Shown piece after piece: positions 34,958-44,827 of a stretch of DNA of 64,000 nucleotides. The stretch spans positions 186,001 through 250,000 of the forward strand of contig CBDCXJ010000023.1 of the NCBI GenBank assembly GCA_965223695.1, written 5' to 3'. The DNA comes from JAUVPB01 sp965223695. Its GTDB lineage: Bacteria; Actinomycetota; Thermoleophilia; Gaiellales; Gaiellaceae. Position 1 is the stretch's first letter; each line of letters opens with the position of its first letter. A program made the position numbers and the translations under genes. The notes beneath the pieces are model-generated. The model was not told the DNA's origin and searched no databases. It worked only from the letters and a program-made list of their open reading frames with translations.

Positions 34958-37900
34958 CTAGTCGGTCGCCGCGCCGGCCCGCGCGCCGCGCGCCCGCGCC
35001 GTCTCTTCGGCATCGATCGTCATCGTCTCGGGGTCGATGACGACGCCATAGTCGCGCTCGGCCTGCTCGAGCGTCGTGAAGCCGTCGAGGACGTCGGAGA
35101 GCACCGCGGCCGGGTCGCGGGCGAGCGGGTCGCCGTATCCGCCCGAGTTGGGGGTCGTGATGCGCATGAGATCGCCGGCCTTGATCATGTAGCCAGTGAA
35201 CTTCGAGGGCCATTCCTCGCTGTCGGGCTTCCCCGGGTTCTTGGTCAGGCTCCCTAGCAGCCCGTCGTGACCGCTGAAGATGCCCCACGGTGGGTCGTCG
35301 TCGTGGCGCTCTCCCTCGCAGGAGATGATCGTGTCGACGAGAAAGCGGTTGTCCCGCACGATGCCGATGCCGCCGCGCCACCGGCCTGGCGCCGCTGGCT
35401 CTCTCCGTAACTCGTACCGCTCGGTGCGCATCGGGAAACGCCACTCGAGCTCCTCGATCGGGTTGTTGCGGGTGTTCCCGATCAGGACGTCGATCGAGTC
35501 AAGCCCGTCCCGACCGAGCCGGCCGCCGTAGGAGCCCTCGTCGATCTCCGCGTAGACCCAGTACTCCTGCTCCTCCTCGTCGAAGCCCGAGTAGGCGATG
35601 AAGTAGTACTGGCCGGATGTCCCGGCCGTCACCTGGCCGGGAATGACCGGTGCCAGCGCCCTCATAGCGCTGTCGATCGCCCGCTGGGGTTGCGTCCCGC
35701 GCGCGAAGGCCGAGCGCGGGTAGTTGGGGTTGAAGATCGATCCCTTCGGCGCGATCACCTTGACCGGCCTGAACATGCCCTCGTTCTGCGGGACGAAGAC
35801 CGGGAACGTGACCTCGTCGAGAAACATCATGCGGGTGATGTAGTTCATGAAGGAGGTCGTCGTTCCCTCGAACGGAGAGTTGAAGGCCGTCGGCACCTCG
35901 TCGCTCGAGCCGGTCAGATCAAACGTGATCTCGTCGCCCTCGATGACGATCTTCACCTTGATCGGCAGCTTCACCCCGCGGTTGCGGCCGTCGTCGTCGA
36001 GCCAGGCAACCGGTGCTTCGTACTCGCCGTCCGGAACCTTGGCGATCTCCTGCCGGAGAAAACGCTCCGAGTAGTCGAGCCACGCGTGGCTGGCGTCGAG
36101 CACGGTGTCCTTGCCGTAACGGTGTACGAGGTCGAGGAACCGGCGCTTCGCGAGCTCGCAGGCGGCGATCATCGCCTCGATATCGCCCTCGTTTGACGTC
36201 GGGGTTCGGGTGTTCTCGAGGATGTGCTCCCAGAGCCCGTCCTGGCGGACACCTCGGTCGGCGAGCTTCACGGCGCGGTAGATGTTGCCCTCGCCCCAGA
36301 TGTCGACCACGTCGATGAGGATGCCCGGGAACGCACCGCCGATGTCGAGAATGTGCGCCGAGGCACCGGCGAAGCCGATCAGCTCGTCCTCGAGGAAGAT
36401 CGGCATCACGATGGCGACGTCGGCGGAGTGGCTCGCGCCCAGGTAGGGATCGTTGTGGAGGATGATGTCGCCGTCGTTGACGTCGTCGCCGCGAACGCTG
36501 AGGATGCCGCGGATGATCCTCGGCATCGCCGACATCATCAGCGGGGTCGAGTCGGACTCCGCAAGCTGACTGCCATCGCGGTCGAAGAGCCCGGCGCCCA
36601 GATCCTCGGACTCGCGAATGATCGAGGAGTAGGACATCCGGTACAGGACGCTCGCCATCTCCCTCGCGATCGACTGGAGCGCGCCGCCGATCACCCGCAT
36701 GAGGATCGGAGTCGCCAGGTCAGCAGTGGCGACCGCGGGCTGGCGGCAGTCGACCACGATGTTCCCGAGCTGGTCGATCTCGGCCGAGAGTCCGGGCGGC
36801 ACAACCGTGGTCGAGTCGTACTGCTCGATCACGGCAGGCCCCTCGATGCGGTTGCCGGCCAGCAACGCGTCGCGATCGTAGAACGGAACGAGGAGCCGCT
36901 CCGCCTTCCCGCCCACATCGAAGACCACCTCTCGCTCGGTCGTCTTCGCCTGATCGGGATCGGGGCTGCCGGCCGCGGCGGCGGGGACGCTCATCTCTTC
37001 GACCACACCGACGCCGACCATACGAATGTTGATGAGCTCGACCTGGGCGTCGAAGCGGTGAGCGTACTCCTCCTCGTGCGCGCGATGGAACGCCTCTTCG
37101 AACTCCCCCAGCCAACGCTCGTCGATGTCGCCGGCGGGCGCCGAGAAGCGAACCTCGTAGCCCTGGCCGCTGTAGCGGCACTCGGCGAGCCGGTGGACCA
37201 GACGACGGTCGTCCGGGACGGCATCCGCCTCGAGCTGTGCGAGCGCCTGAGCCGACAGCTCCTCGTAGCGGGCCGCAAGGTTTGCGGGATCCAGATCCCT
37301 CAGGGCCCGCCGCTCGGTCGCGACGAACTCGTGCTGCTGGTCGGTCACGAGCAGCCCTGTGGCCGAGAGGATGCCCGGATGCGGAGGCACGAGCACGCGC
37401 GGGATCTCGAGCTCCGTGGCGATCTCGCAGGCGAACAGCGGGCCCGCCCCGCCGGCGGCGATCAGCGTGAACTCGCGCGGGTCGTAGCCGCGTCTGACCG
37501 AGTTGAGCTCGATGGCCTGGGTCATGCCGAACTTCTGGATCTGGAGCGCTCCGAGCGCTGCTTCCTCCACCGTCAGCTCGAGCCGTTCGGCGATGGTTTC
37601 GATGGCCTGACGCGCGAGGTCGGCGTCGAGGTGCATCGCTCCGCCGAGCAGACCGCGGTCGTGCCGTAGCCGTCCGAGCGCGAGCTGCGCGTCGGTCGAG
37701 GTCGGCTCTACCCCTCCTCGTCCGTAGCAGGCGGGCCCCGGATCCGCTCCGGCCGACTGCGGTCCCACGCCGAACACGCCGCCCTCGTCGACGTGGACGA
37801 TCGAGCCGCCGCCCGCTCCGATCGTGTCGATGTCGACCATCGGCACCATGGCCTGGTAGTCGCCGATCTTCGTGTCGAGCAGGTGGCGCATCCGGAGCTG

Positions 37901-38812
37901 CCCGCCGGCAGCCACGCCGATGTCCGCCGAGGTCCCGCCCATGTCGAGCGTGATCACATTCTCGTAGCCGGCCTGCTTGCCGGCCCAGATCCCGCCCATC
38001 AGGCCGGCGACGGGACCCGACAGCATCAGCGTCACCGGCCGCTGGCTGCCCGACTCGACAGTGGCCATCCCACCCGAGGACTGCATCAGCCGGGCTTCGT
38101 GGTGGAAGCCCTCCTCGCGCAGAGCCTCGTCGAAGCGCGCCACGTACTGCGACACCCGCGGGCCGACGTAGGCATTCAGGCACGTTGTCGAGAATCGCTC
38201 GAACTCGCGATACAGCGGCAAGACCTCATGCGAGACGGAGAGGTACGCCTGCGGGAACTCCTCGAGCACGATCTCCTTGATCCGCTCCTCGTGGGCCGGA
38301 TCCAGGTAGGAGTGCAAGAGGCACACCGAGACGGCCTCGACACCGGCGTCGCGCAACTCGCGCACCCTCGTGCGCACCTCCTTCTCGTCCAGCGGCACAA
38401 GAGCCTCGCCGTCGGGAACCGTGATGCGCTCCTTGACCGTGAGCCGGTGGCGCCGCCTCACCAGCGGACGCGACTGCCACGGGAGCTCCTGCTGCAACGA
38501 GAACACATGGGGCCGCCGATGGCGTGCGATGTGGAGGATGTCACGGAAGCCCTCGGTCGTGATCATCCCCACCTCGGCCCCGGTGTGGGTGAGGACGATG
38601 TTCGTCGCAACGGTCGTGCCGTGGAGCAAATTCTGCACCTCGGCGAGCTGAATTCCGCTGTCGCCGCACAGCTTTCGGACGCCCTCTACAACGCCGCGCG
38701 CCGGATCATCCGGAGTCGACGGAACCTTGTCGACCGTGATCTGGCCCGCCTCCTCGTCGACGAGAATCAGATCGGTGAACGTGCCGCCGACGTCAACGCC
38801 GATGCGCTTCAT
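34958..38812 (-). CDS. Fused hydantoinase A-B (5-oxoprolinase-type)
   Basis: A 1284-residue protein with HyuA (residues about 1-690; DVGGTFTD, LHGTTVATNIVLTHTGAEVG, TLDMGGTSADIG, VGPQSAGADPGPACYG) fused to HyuB (about 710-1270; HNDPYLGASHSADVAI, GGYGDPLARDP). The fused order is that of eukaryotic and many bacterial 5-oxoprolinases, which open 5-oxo-L-proline with ATP. Here it is last in an operon with DapB-like and racemase-like genes, 8 bp after the former. A split hyuA-hyuB pair is in the same window, so two ring-opening systems coexist. Confidence 0.92.
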   Translation of the reverse strand: MKRIGVDVGGTFTDLILVDEEAGQITVDKVPSTPDDPARGVVEGVRKLCGDSGIQLAEVQNLLHGTTVATNIVLTHTGAEVGMITTEGFRDILHIARHRRPHVFSLQQELPWQSRPLVRRRHRLTVKERITVPDGEALVPLDEKEVRTRVRELRDAGVEAVSVCLLHSYLDPAHEERIKEIVLEEFPQAYLSVSHEVLPLYREFERFSTTCLNAYVGPRVSQYVARFDEALREEGFHHEARLMQSSGGMATVESGSQRPVTLMLSGPVAGLMGGIWAGKQAGYENVITLDMGGTSADIGVAAGGQLRMRHLLDTKIGDYQAMVPMVDIDTIGAGGGSIVHVDEGGVFGVGPQSAGADPGPACYGRGGVEPTSTDAQLALGRLRHDRGLLGGAMHLDADLARQAIETIAERLELTVEEAALGALQIQKFGMTQAIELNSVRRGYDPREFTLIAAGGAGPLFACEIATELEIPRVLVPPHPGILSATGLLVTDQQHEFVATERRALRDLDPANLAARYEELSAQALAQLEADAVPDDRRLVHRLAECRYSGQGYEVRFSAPAGDIDERWLGEFEEAFHRAHEEEYAHRFDAQVELINIRMVGVGVVEEMSVPAAAAGSPDPDQAKTTEREVVFDVGGKAERLLVPFYDRDALLAGNRIEGPAVIEQYDSTTVVPPGLSAEIDQLGNIVVDCRQPAVATADLATPILMRVIGGALQSIAREMASVLYRMSYSSIIRESEDLGAGLFDRDGSQLAESDSTPLMMSAMPRIIRGILSVRGDDVNDGDIILHNDPYLGASHSADVAIVMPIFLEDELIGFAGASAHILDIGGAFPGILIDVVDIWGEGNIYRAVKLADRGVRQDGLWEHILENTRTPTSNEGDIEAMIAACELAKRRFLDLVHRYGKDTVLDASHAWLDYSERFLRQEIAKVPDGEYEAPVAWLDDDGRNRGVKLPIKVKIVIEGDEITFDLTGSSDEVPTAFNSPFEGTTTSFMNYITRMMFLDEVTFPVFVPQNEGMFRPVKVIAPKGSIFNPNYPRSAFARGTQPQRAIDSAMRALAPVIPGQVTAGTSGQYYFIAYSGFDEEEQEYWVYAEIDEGSYGGRLGRDGLDSIDVLIGNTRNNPIEELEWRFPMRTERYELRREPAAPGRWRGGIGIVRDNRFLVDTIISCEGERHDDDPPWGIFSGHDGLLGSLTKNPGKPDSEEWPSKFTGYMIKAGDLMRITTPNSGGYGDPLARDPAAVLSDVLDGFTTLEQAERDYGVVIDPETMTIDAEETARARGARAGAATD

Positions 38813-38820
38813 GCGGCAGC

Positions 38821-39612
38821 CTAAGCGAGGAGGTTGTCGAGCCCGCGCGTGAGACCCACCCGCCCCTCGAGCGCCCGGATGGCGAGCAGCGTGCCATCGA
38901 CGTACGGCTCGGGGCTCTCGCTCGGGTCCTGGCGCAGGCTCAGGCGCTCGCCCGCCGCCGCGAAGACGATCTCGGTCGAGACGAGGAAGCTCGGGAGCCG
39001 CACCGAGTGAATCTGTGTCCCGGCGACCGTCGCCCCGCGGGCCTCGCGTGGGCCATGGAGGCTCTCGAGTGGTCTCTCGACGGTTGGCTCGCGGATCTCT
39101 CCGAGGAGCTCGGCAAGCTCGCGCGATGTACCGCTCGGCACGTCCGGTTTGGAGGCGCTCGCATAGTCGATGATCTCCCAGGCAGACGCGTGCCGCGCCA
39201 CCTCGCTGGCGCAGCGCAGAAGGAGGGCGGCCAGGAGGGAGAAGTTCCCGGCCGCGATGACGCCGACTTCCGCCTCGCCTGCGCGGCGGTCGATCTTGAC
39301 GAAGTCGTCAGCGGCCAGGCCGCTCGACCCGACGACGACGGCCACGCCTCGGTCGAGGGCGGCGTACACGTTCGACTTGACGACCGTGGCGTCCGTGTAG
39401 TCGACGAGAACATCGGTCTCCACGGCGTCGATCGCCTCTGCGACGGAGGCGAAGACAGCACCCTTTGGCGCGCCACCGACGAGACGAGCGAGCTGCTCGC
39501 CCGCCGCCGAGCGAGAAACGCCCGACACGAGCTCGAGATCGTCCGCTTCCGCGACAGCGGCGGCGATAGGACGGCCCGTCCAGCCCGTGATACCGGCAAG
39601 GCAGACGCGCAT
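38821..39612 (-). CDS. Dihydrodipicolinate reductase (DapB)-like protein
   Basis: A 263-residue two-domain reductase-like protein. The N-terminal Rossmann loop is AGITGWTGRPIA rather than the DapB GAxGRMG; the substrate domain keeps AGNFSLLAALL and KPDVPSGTSRE, matching the K-D-A-P-S-G-T site that binds the dipicolinate carboxylates. The HH pair before that Lys is absent (IIDYASASK). It lies between the racemase-like and HyuAB genes, so it more likely reduces or binds a cyclic imine or amide in that pathway than serves in lysine biosynthesis. Confidence 0.82.
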   Translation of the reverse strand: MRVCLAGITGWTGRPIAAAVAEADDLELVSGVSRSAAGEQLARLVGGAPKGAVFASVAEAIDAVETDVLVDYTDATVVKSNVYAALDRGVAVVVGSSGLAADDFVKIDRRAGEAEVGVIAAGNFSLLAALLLRCASEVARHASAWEIIDYASASKPDVPSGTSRELAELLGEIREPTVERPLESLHGPREARGATVAGTQIHSVRLPSFLVSTEIVFAAAGERLSLRQDPSESPEPYVDGTLLAIRALEGRVGLTRGLDNLLA

Positions 39613-39627
39613 CGTGGCCCGCCGCGG

Positions 39628-40392
39628 CTACACGCTCGCGACCGGATCGCCGGCACTCATCAACGAGAAGAACTTCTCGTCCTGAACCGTGGGCGAAGAG
39701 GGAAACGCCACCTTCGAGTGCGTCAGGCCGAGCTCCACGAGCGCCTCGGTGATCTTGATGGCGACCGGGCCGGGGTTGATGACGACGGCCTCGAGGTGGT
39801 CGCTCAGGTAGGCGGCCGCCTGGTGCATTGTCGTCGAGCCCAGAAGAATGCAGTCGGCGCCGTCCTCGTCCACCGCCTTTTGCGCCTCAGCCGCGATCTT
39901 TGTGAACATCTCGTCTTCCTTGCCCTCGAAGAGGGACTCGACGTCGGGCTGGACGCCGACCGATCGGATCGACGCACACCTCTCCCAGAGGTGGTAGGTG
40001 TCGAGGTTCTTCTCGTAGATGTAGCGCCACTTGTCCCACATCGTGATGATGGAGAACTTCTTCCCGAGCATTGTCGCCACGGTGTAAGAGACGAGGCCGG
40101 GGCCAATGACAGGGATCGAGAGCCTCGAGCGGAGGGCGTAGAGACCGGAGTCCGAGACCGTGTCCATGACCACGGCGTCGTAGCCCTCCTCCTCGGAGCG
40201 GAGCCCGGCCTCGGCGACGTACGTATCGAAGAGCAACGCCTCGTAGTAGCCCTCGCCCGACAAGCCACTGTTGCGCACCGGGACGCATTCGACCTTCGTA
40301 TCGGGGCCCAGGACCTCACGGGGGATCTGGGCTGCACGGTTGGCGACTCCCTTCTCGTCGAACGGGAACGGGATGATGTACTTGATGCGCAC
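39628..40392 (-). CDS. Asp/Glu/hydantoin racemase-superfamily protein lacking both Cys
   Basis: A 254-residue protein with the two-domain racemase fold, first of the operon racemase-like, DapB-like, hyuAB. The start is GTG 40392 (GGGAGG upstream); the open frame extends further but without coding character. Hydantoin racemases use a Cys pair in motifs like CxxDxGL and LGCxGM; here these read TVSDSGL (Thr78) and LGSTTM (Ser186). Classical two-base racemisation is therefore unlikely. Related Cys-less members may act as decarboxylase- or isomerase-like enzymes or as binders. Confidence 0.82.
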   Translation of the reverse strand: MRIKYIIPFPFDEKGVANRAAQIPREVLGPDTKVECVPVRNSGLSGEGYYEALLFDTYVAEAGLRSEEEGYDAVVMDTVSDSGLYALRSRLSIPVIGPGLVSYTVATMLGKKFSIITMWDKWRYIYEKNLDTYHLWERCASIRSVGVQPDVESLFEGKEDEMFTKIAAEAQKAVDEDGADCILLGSTTMHQAAAYLSDHLEAVVINPGPVAIKITEALVELGLTHSKVAFPSSPTVQDEKFFSLMSAGDPVASV

Positions 40393-40853
40393 GACGACCT
40401 CCCGCGGTTCTACCGCTCGCTTGATGCAGGGCGGAGGAGAAGCGTATCGCGGCAGGACGAATGGGCACAAAGCACGTTGAAGAGGCCATAGAAGTGAAGG
40501 TCGAGAGCACCGCCTAGCAAGGAAAAAGTCGCGGCCTGCGGGGCTTTCGGCACATCGCCTAGCGAAGGCACCCGCGCCACTCCCCGCCGTCTCCAGGCGA
40601 AACAGACCAACCCGGCCCCCTGTCTGCATCGACTGGGGCCATCCGACACAGCATGACGTTCGGATAGGCGACCCGACCGTTCGACAGAAGCCTCGGGAGT
40701 CAGCAACCAGGGACACATCGCCCCGCCGTACACCACGTTCAACACCCCTTGGCGGCAGTGCTTCCGCTATCAGCTTGAGGGCCTCGATACTCGATAGCGT
40801 TGTGAACTCCGACGGCTTCCCAGATCACCAAACGAACGTCACAGGAGCCAGAG
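40393..40853. other. Divergent intergenic region with repeat copy B
   Basis: About 460 bp between the minus-strand racemase operon and the plus-strand GMC gene. It carries repeat copy B (40459-40513) followed by an A5 stretch and an imperfect G+C hairpin like the tRNA-Val terminator region. No gene is supported; promoters for both operons must be here. Confidence 0.6.
40459..40513 (+). repeat. Dispersed 55-bp repeat, copy B
   Basis: Encodes MGTKHVEEAIEVKVESTA followed at once by TAG (40514-40516), as in copy C, and then an A5 stretch. About 80 percent similar by eye to copy C and found nowhere else in the window except copy A. Probably the retained 3' end of a lost gene. Confidence 0.75.
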
Positions 40854-42845
40854 ATGCCCGCTCACGCCGCACGCTCGGACGCCGAGTTGATCCGATCGGC
40901 CGTCGACACCTTGATCCCCGCGGTTGAGGCGAACGCCGACGACGAACCGAGCGTCGCCTCGTTCAAGCGGCTGGCGGCCAGCGACCTCGGCATCGACGCC
41001 ATCTTGTTAGAGGTGCTGCCGACCATGGCCCCCCATGTGGCCGAGGCCATCGACAGTGCTCTCATCGCGCTAGGTGACGACTTCACCACTCTCGACCAAT
41101 CCCAACGCGAGGCTCGCTGGCTGTCAGTCGAAGGTGACCGCACGACCCGCTTTGGTGCGCTGGCCCTCCGGAGCACGGCGTGCGCCATGTTCTACACCGT
41201 GCCCGACGATCAACTCTCCAATCCGACGTGGGAGGCGATCGGCTACAAGGGACCGCTGCTCCCGCCCCCATCACCTGAAGAAAGGCCGAAGCGGCTGACC
41301 CACTTGACCGACCCCGATGCCCAACTCGAGGCCGACGTCGTGGTCATCGGCTCAGGGGCAGGCGGCGGTGTTGCCGCCGCTCGGTTGGCGGCAGCTGGTC
41401 TTCGAGTCATCGTGGTCGAGCGGGGCCACTATCGCAACGAGCCCGACCTCCCCCAGCTCGAGGCTCTGGCCCTCCCCAACCTCTATTTGGAGGGAGGGTT
41501 CATATGGACCGACGAGGGGTCGGCGGCGCTGCTCGCCGGTTCGACCGTTGGCGGAGGCACGACCGTGAACTCCATGGCCTGTCTTCCCACGCCGCGCCAT
41601 GTCCGCAACGAGTGGGGCGATCGGGGCATGGAAGGCGTGTTCGGCGAGGAGTTCGACCGCCACATCAACGCCGTGATGGCCCGAATCAACGCCGTTCCGG
41701 AGAACTCCACCCACGATACGGTCAACACCCTGATGATGCAGGGCTGGGACGCGCTCGGCCGTTCTCACGAGGTTCTGGCCTGCAACGCACGGGATGCCGA
41801 CGACCGATTCTGCGGAGAGTGCAAGTCCGGCTGCCTGGTCGGGTGCAAGCAGTCGACCATGATCACGTTCCTCGAGGACGCATCGGACGACGGGGCCGTC
41901 CTGATCGCCGGGTGTCGCGTCGAGACGATCGAGACCGATGGTCGCAAGGCCAGTGGGGTCAGCGCCACGTTCACCGCCACCGACGGGTCGAACCGTCGAC
42001 TGCACGTCCAGGCCCCCCAGGTCGTGCTCGCCGCTGGGGCGATCGCAAGCCCGATGATCCTCCAAGCTTCTGGTCTCGGTGGCCCCGCTGTTGGTCAGAA
42101 CCTGCACATTCACCCATCGTTCCTCATGAGCGGCGTGTTCGACGAGGAGGTACGGGGCTGGGAGGGCCACATCCTCACGTCGGTGTGTCACGACTTCGAC
42201 CGGATCAACCAAGACCACGGCTTCTTGGTGGAGGCCGCACCAATGAGCATCGGCCTCTGGACGGGACTGACGGGTTGGCGTAGCGGCGAACAACACAAGT
42301 CCGACCAGCTCAGACTCCGGTACGTGTCGAGTGTGTGGGGATTCTTGCGTGACCACGCCGGCGGGTCGGTGGAGCGCGGGCCGGACGGCCGGGCTCTCAC
42401 CCGCTGGGATCTTGAGCACCCGATCGACACTTCAATCGCGCAGGCCTGTCACGTCGAGCTGGCCCGCATCCTCAAGGCATCCGGCGCAAAGGAAATCTTC
42501 ACGTTCCTCCCGAACGATCCTCGATGGCGCGAGGGCGAAGACTTCGATGCGTTCCTCGAGCTCTTGGGCTCGCTTGCGCCCGATGACATCTTCTCGCTAT
42601 CTGCCCACCAGACGGGGAGCTGTGCGACCGGTAGCGATCCCGAGACGTCTGTTGTGGACGGTCGCGGCCAGGTCCACGGGATTGCGGGCCTGTTCGTTGC
42701 CGACGCTTCGGCCCTGCCAACGGCCCCGGGGGTGAACCCCATGGTGTCGATCGAGGCGTATGCGCACCGCACGGCCGAGTACGTAGCCGAAGCGGCCGGC
42801 GTGTCGATACCGGTCCAGACACGACCTGTACCGGGGCGCGGCTGA
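40854..42845 (+). CDS. GMC-family FAD-dependent oxidoreductase
   Basis: A 663-residue flavoprotein. Residues 1-130 are a helical N-terminal extension, then the FAD-binding VVVIGSGAGGGVAAARLA (about 161-178) and VVERG follow, with the GMC block GSTVGGGTTVNSMACLPTP, a Cys cluster CGECKSGCLVGC at about 321-332 and the C-terminal active-site region LSAHQTGSCATG (His) and PGVNPMVSIEAYAHR (Asn). The layout resembles long-chain alcohol oxidases and similar bacterial GMC dehydrogenases. The Cys cluster could bind a metal centre. ATG 40854 has AGGAG upstream. The substrate is probably a hydrophobic or secondary alcohol. Confidence 0.88.
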   Translation: MPAHAARSDAELIRSAVDTLIPAVEANADDEPSVASFKRLAASDLGIDAILLEVLPTMAPHVAEAIDSALIALGDDFTTLDQSQREARWLSVEGDRTTRFGALALRSTACAMFYTVPDDQLSNPTWEAIGYKGPLLPPPSPEERPKRLTHLTDPDAQLEADVVVIGSGAGGGVAAARLAAAGLRVIVVERGHYRNEPDLPQLEALALPNLYLEGGFIWTDEGSAALLAGSTVGGGTTVNSMACLPTPRHVRNEWGDRGMEGVFGEEFDRHINAVMARINAVPENSTHDTVNTLMMQGWDALGRSHEVLACNARDADDRFCGECKSGCLVGCKQSTMITFLEDASDDGAVLIAGCRVETIETDGRKASGVSATFTATDGSNRRLHVQAPQVVLAAGAIASPMILQASGLGGPAVGQNLHIHPSFLMSGVFDEEVRGWEGHILTSVCHDFDRINQDHGFLVEAAPMSIGLWTGLTGWRSGEQHKSDQLRLRYVSSVWGFLRDHAGGSVERGPDGRALTRWDLEHPIDTSIAQACHVELARILKASGAKEIFTFLPNDPRWREGEDFDAFLELLGSLAPDDIFSLSAHQTGSCATGSDPETSVVDGRGQVHGIAGLFVADASALPTAPGVNPMVSIEAYAHRTAEYVAEAAGVSIPVQTRPVPGRG

Positions 42846-42951
42846 CAGCCACGCCTAAGCCGAACACGCGCGTCGAATGGACAGAAAACGGCCGCTTACG
42901 GGCATCTTCTTACGCACATGGACGCATGACAGCCCGTGTGGTCACAGCGCT

Positions 42952-43038
42952 CATCCGTACCGGCCGCAGCAGGGCGTGCCGACCGGGCACGGTGGCCGCT
43001 GGCACCCGGCGACCGTCGCGCGCCTGATCGACCGCTAG
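42952..43038 (+). pseudogene. Possible serine recombinase C-terminal scrap
   Basis: Within an otherwise empty 337-bp gap (42846-43182), a short frame reads QQGVPTGHGGRWHPATVARL then IDR and a stop. This is the pattern found in the recombinase domain of large serine recombinases (GIPTxxGGxWxxxTVxRIL). No start and no catalytic domain. Assignment is tentative. Confidence 0.3.
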
Positions 43039-43182
43039 CCAAGGCCCGGCAGCCTGCAGACGACCCCTGGGCACCCCCGCCATGGAGACATCGTCGGGGC
43101 CCCGGATTCACGGGTCAGCCCCCACAACCCCCTCGCGCAGAACTGCACCGGGGCCCTGCTCTGGGGCACACCGACGGGCCGC

Positions 43183-44259
43183 TCACGGGCACGCCCGCGC
43201 CCTGGGCGCGGCGCCCTCGATCATCTGCGAGAAGCTCCGCATCGCCTCCTCGCGAGTCGCGTAGACGCCCTGCGGGAAGACGAACGCCGTGGTCACGCCC
43301 AGGTCGGCATATGAGTTGAGCTGCGCCCGACACGACGCGCTGTCTCCGATGACGAAGATCGAGTCGACCATCTCGTCGCTCACGAACCGGGCGGTGCCGG
43401 CATCCGCTCCTTCGCCGTCCCCACTCTTCTCCCAGCGCTTCTTCAGCTCCGGGTCGGCCTCGACTCGCGCCCACGCGTCGCGAAGCGCGTCGGCCTCCTC
43501 CTCGAAGCCCGCCTCGTAGAACATGCGGTTGTAGAACTCGTAGTTGTTGTACCAGGCGATCTGGGCCCGGGCCGTCTCCCGTGCGGCGCTCGGATCGTCG
43601 GTCACGATGACCGGAATCATCAGCGCCACATCGATCTCGGCCGGGTCGCGGCCAGCCTTCTTCGCCGAGGTGTGGAGTTCCTCGAGGCAGCGCTCGAGCC
43701 AGCTCGGCGTCGCGAACCAGGGGAGGATCCCGTCGGCGATGCGTCCGGCGAGCCGCATCGTGTCCAGGTGAACCGCGGCGATGTAGATCGGGATAGCGGC
43801 GCGCTCGGGCATACCACCGAACTGCGCATCTGTCGACCGCAGGTACTCGCCCTCGTAGGCCATCTCCTCGCCGGCGATGATCGCGCGGATGATCTCGACG
43901 TACTCGCGCATGCGCTTGATCTTCGGCTTGAACTCGAGACCGTGGTACATCTCGATCATCCGCCGGTGGCCCATGCCGAGCCCGAGATTGAAGCGCCCAC
44001 CCGAGACCGAGTCCACGGTGGCGGCCGCCATCGCCGTCATCGCTGGAGTGCGAACCGGCAGCGTCAGGATCGCAGTCCCGAGCTCGATCGTGGAGGTCGC
44101 GGCGGCGACCGCGGTCATGACCGCGATTGCATCCCAGGCGAACGCCTCGGGAATGAAGGCCGCGTCATAGCCCCGCTGTTCGGCCAGCACGGCGAGCTCG
44201 ACGAGGTCTGGCGGAGCCAGGTCTGGAGCCTTGGGTGGAATGATCAGGCCTGTTCGCAT
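43183..44259 (-). CDS. LLM-class F420/flavin-dependent oxidoreductase
   Basis: A 358-residue luciferase-like monooxygenase-fold protein: MRTGLIIPPKAPDL, GYDAAFIPEAFAWDAIAVMT, ELGTAILTLPVRTPAMTAMA, GRFNLGLGMGHRR, AGRIADGILPW. Actinobacterial members often use F420. The ATG at 44259 has GGAAGG upstream; the longer frame is discarded. It stands alone, so the substrate (an alcohol, aldehyde or methylene-F420-type reductase partner) cannot be inferred. Confidence 0.87.
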   Translation of the reverse strand: MRTGLIIPPKAPDLAPPDLVELAVLAEQRGYDAAFIPEAFAWDAIAVMTAVAAATSTIELGTAILTLPVRTPAMTAMAAATVDSVSGGRFNLGLGMGHRRMIEMYHGLEFKPKIKRMREYVEIIRAIIAGEEMAYEGEYLRSTDAQFGGMPERAAIPIYIAAVHLDTMRLAGRIADGILPWFATPSWLERCLEELHTSAKKAGRDPAEIDVALMIPVIVTDDPSAARETARAQIAWYNNYEFYNRMFYEAGFEEEADALRDAWARVEADPELKKRWEKSGDGEGADAGTARFVSDEMVDSIFVIGDSASCRAQLNSYADLGVTTAFVFPQGVYATREEAMRSFSQMIEGAAPRARACP

Positions 44260-44347
44260 CGAGACACCTTCCGGATCGGGTCTGCGCAGCGCGCCGATCT
44301 TAGGCGAGCTCTCGTCGTCCCAGCGCCCTACCCTGAGGGCATGAGCG

Positions 44348-44827
44348 TTGACGAACACGACAACACCCAGCCAGCGCAAACACCACGCGACGAGGCCGAC
44401 CGATCACCCGCGAAAACGCGTGTTGAAGGCGAACGCGACACGCCCGCGAGCTGGCGACCTGGTGTTCTTGACGAGGCTCGGTGCGCCACAGTCGCGACAG
44501 AACGCTCGTCGCCGGGTTCTCGCCCCCGCGATCGAGCGGGCCAACAAGGATCTCGCCAAGCTCGAGATCGAGCCGATCGGCAAGGTCTCTCCGCATGGGC
44601 TGCGTCGCACGTACGCGAGCATCAGAGCGCCCGTCCGCGACGATCCGGTTTGGCTTGCACAGCAGATCGGGCACACGGATGTCTCGTTCACGGTGAAGAC
44701 GTATGCAGCGGCCGTAAAGCGACGCGAACGGCTGACGGGAAATCATCGAAAAGCGTTCGATCCGCGAGACGCTGAATACCAGTCGACCTGCGCCCGGTTC
44801 TCGATCGAGCCTGTGGTTGGCTCGTAG
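44348..44827 (+). pseudogene. Tyrosine recombinase C-terminal remnant
   Basis: The last about 135 codons match the catalytic end of a tyrosine integrase: SPHGLRRTYASIR (His-x-x-Arg box), IGHTDVSFTVKTY with the nucleophilic Tyr, and RRERLTG. The core-binding domain, the first catalytic Arg and most of the N-terminus are absent, and the first about 30 codons look non-coding. It is an abandoned mobile-element end, independent of the intact integrase at 57131. The region 44828-45088 that follows holds no gene. Confidence 0.7.

Noticed and set aside
43082..43264. Short open frames in the 42846-43182 gap and downstream
   Set aside because: No ribosome-binding site, Arg/Pro-rich high-G+C composition and overlap with the LLM gene end; only the recombinase-like scrap has any family resemblance.
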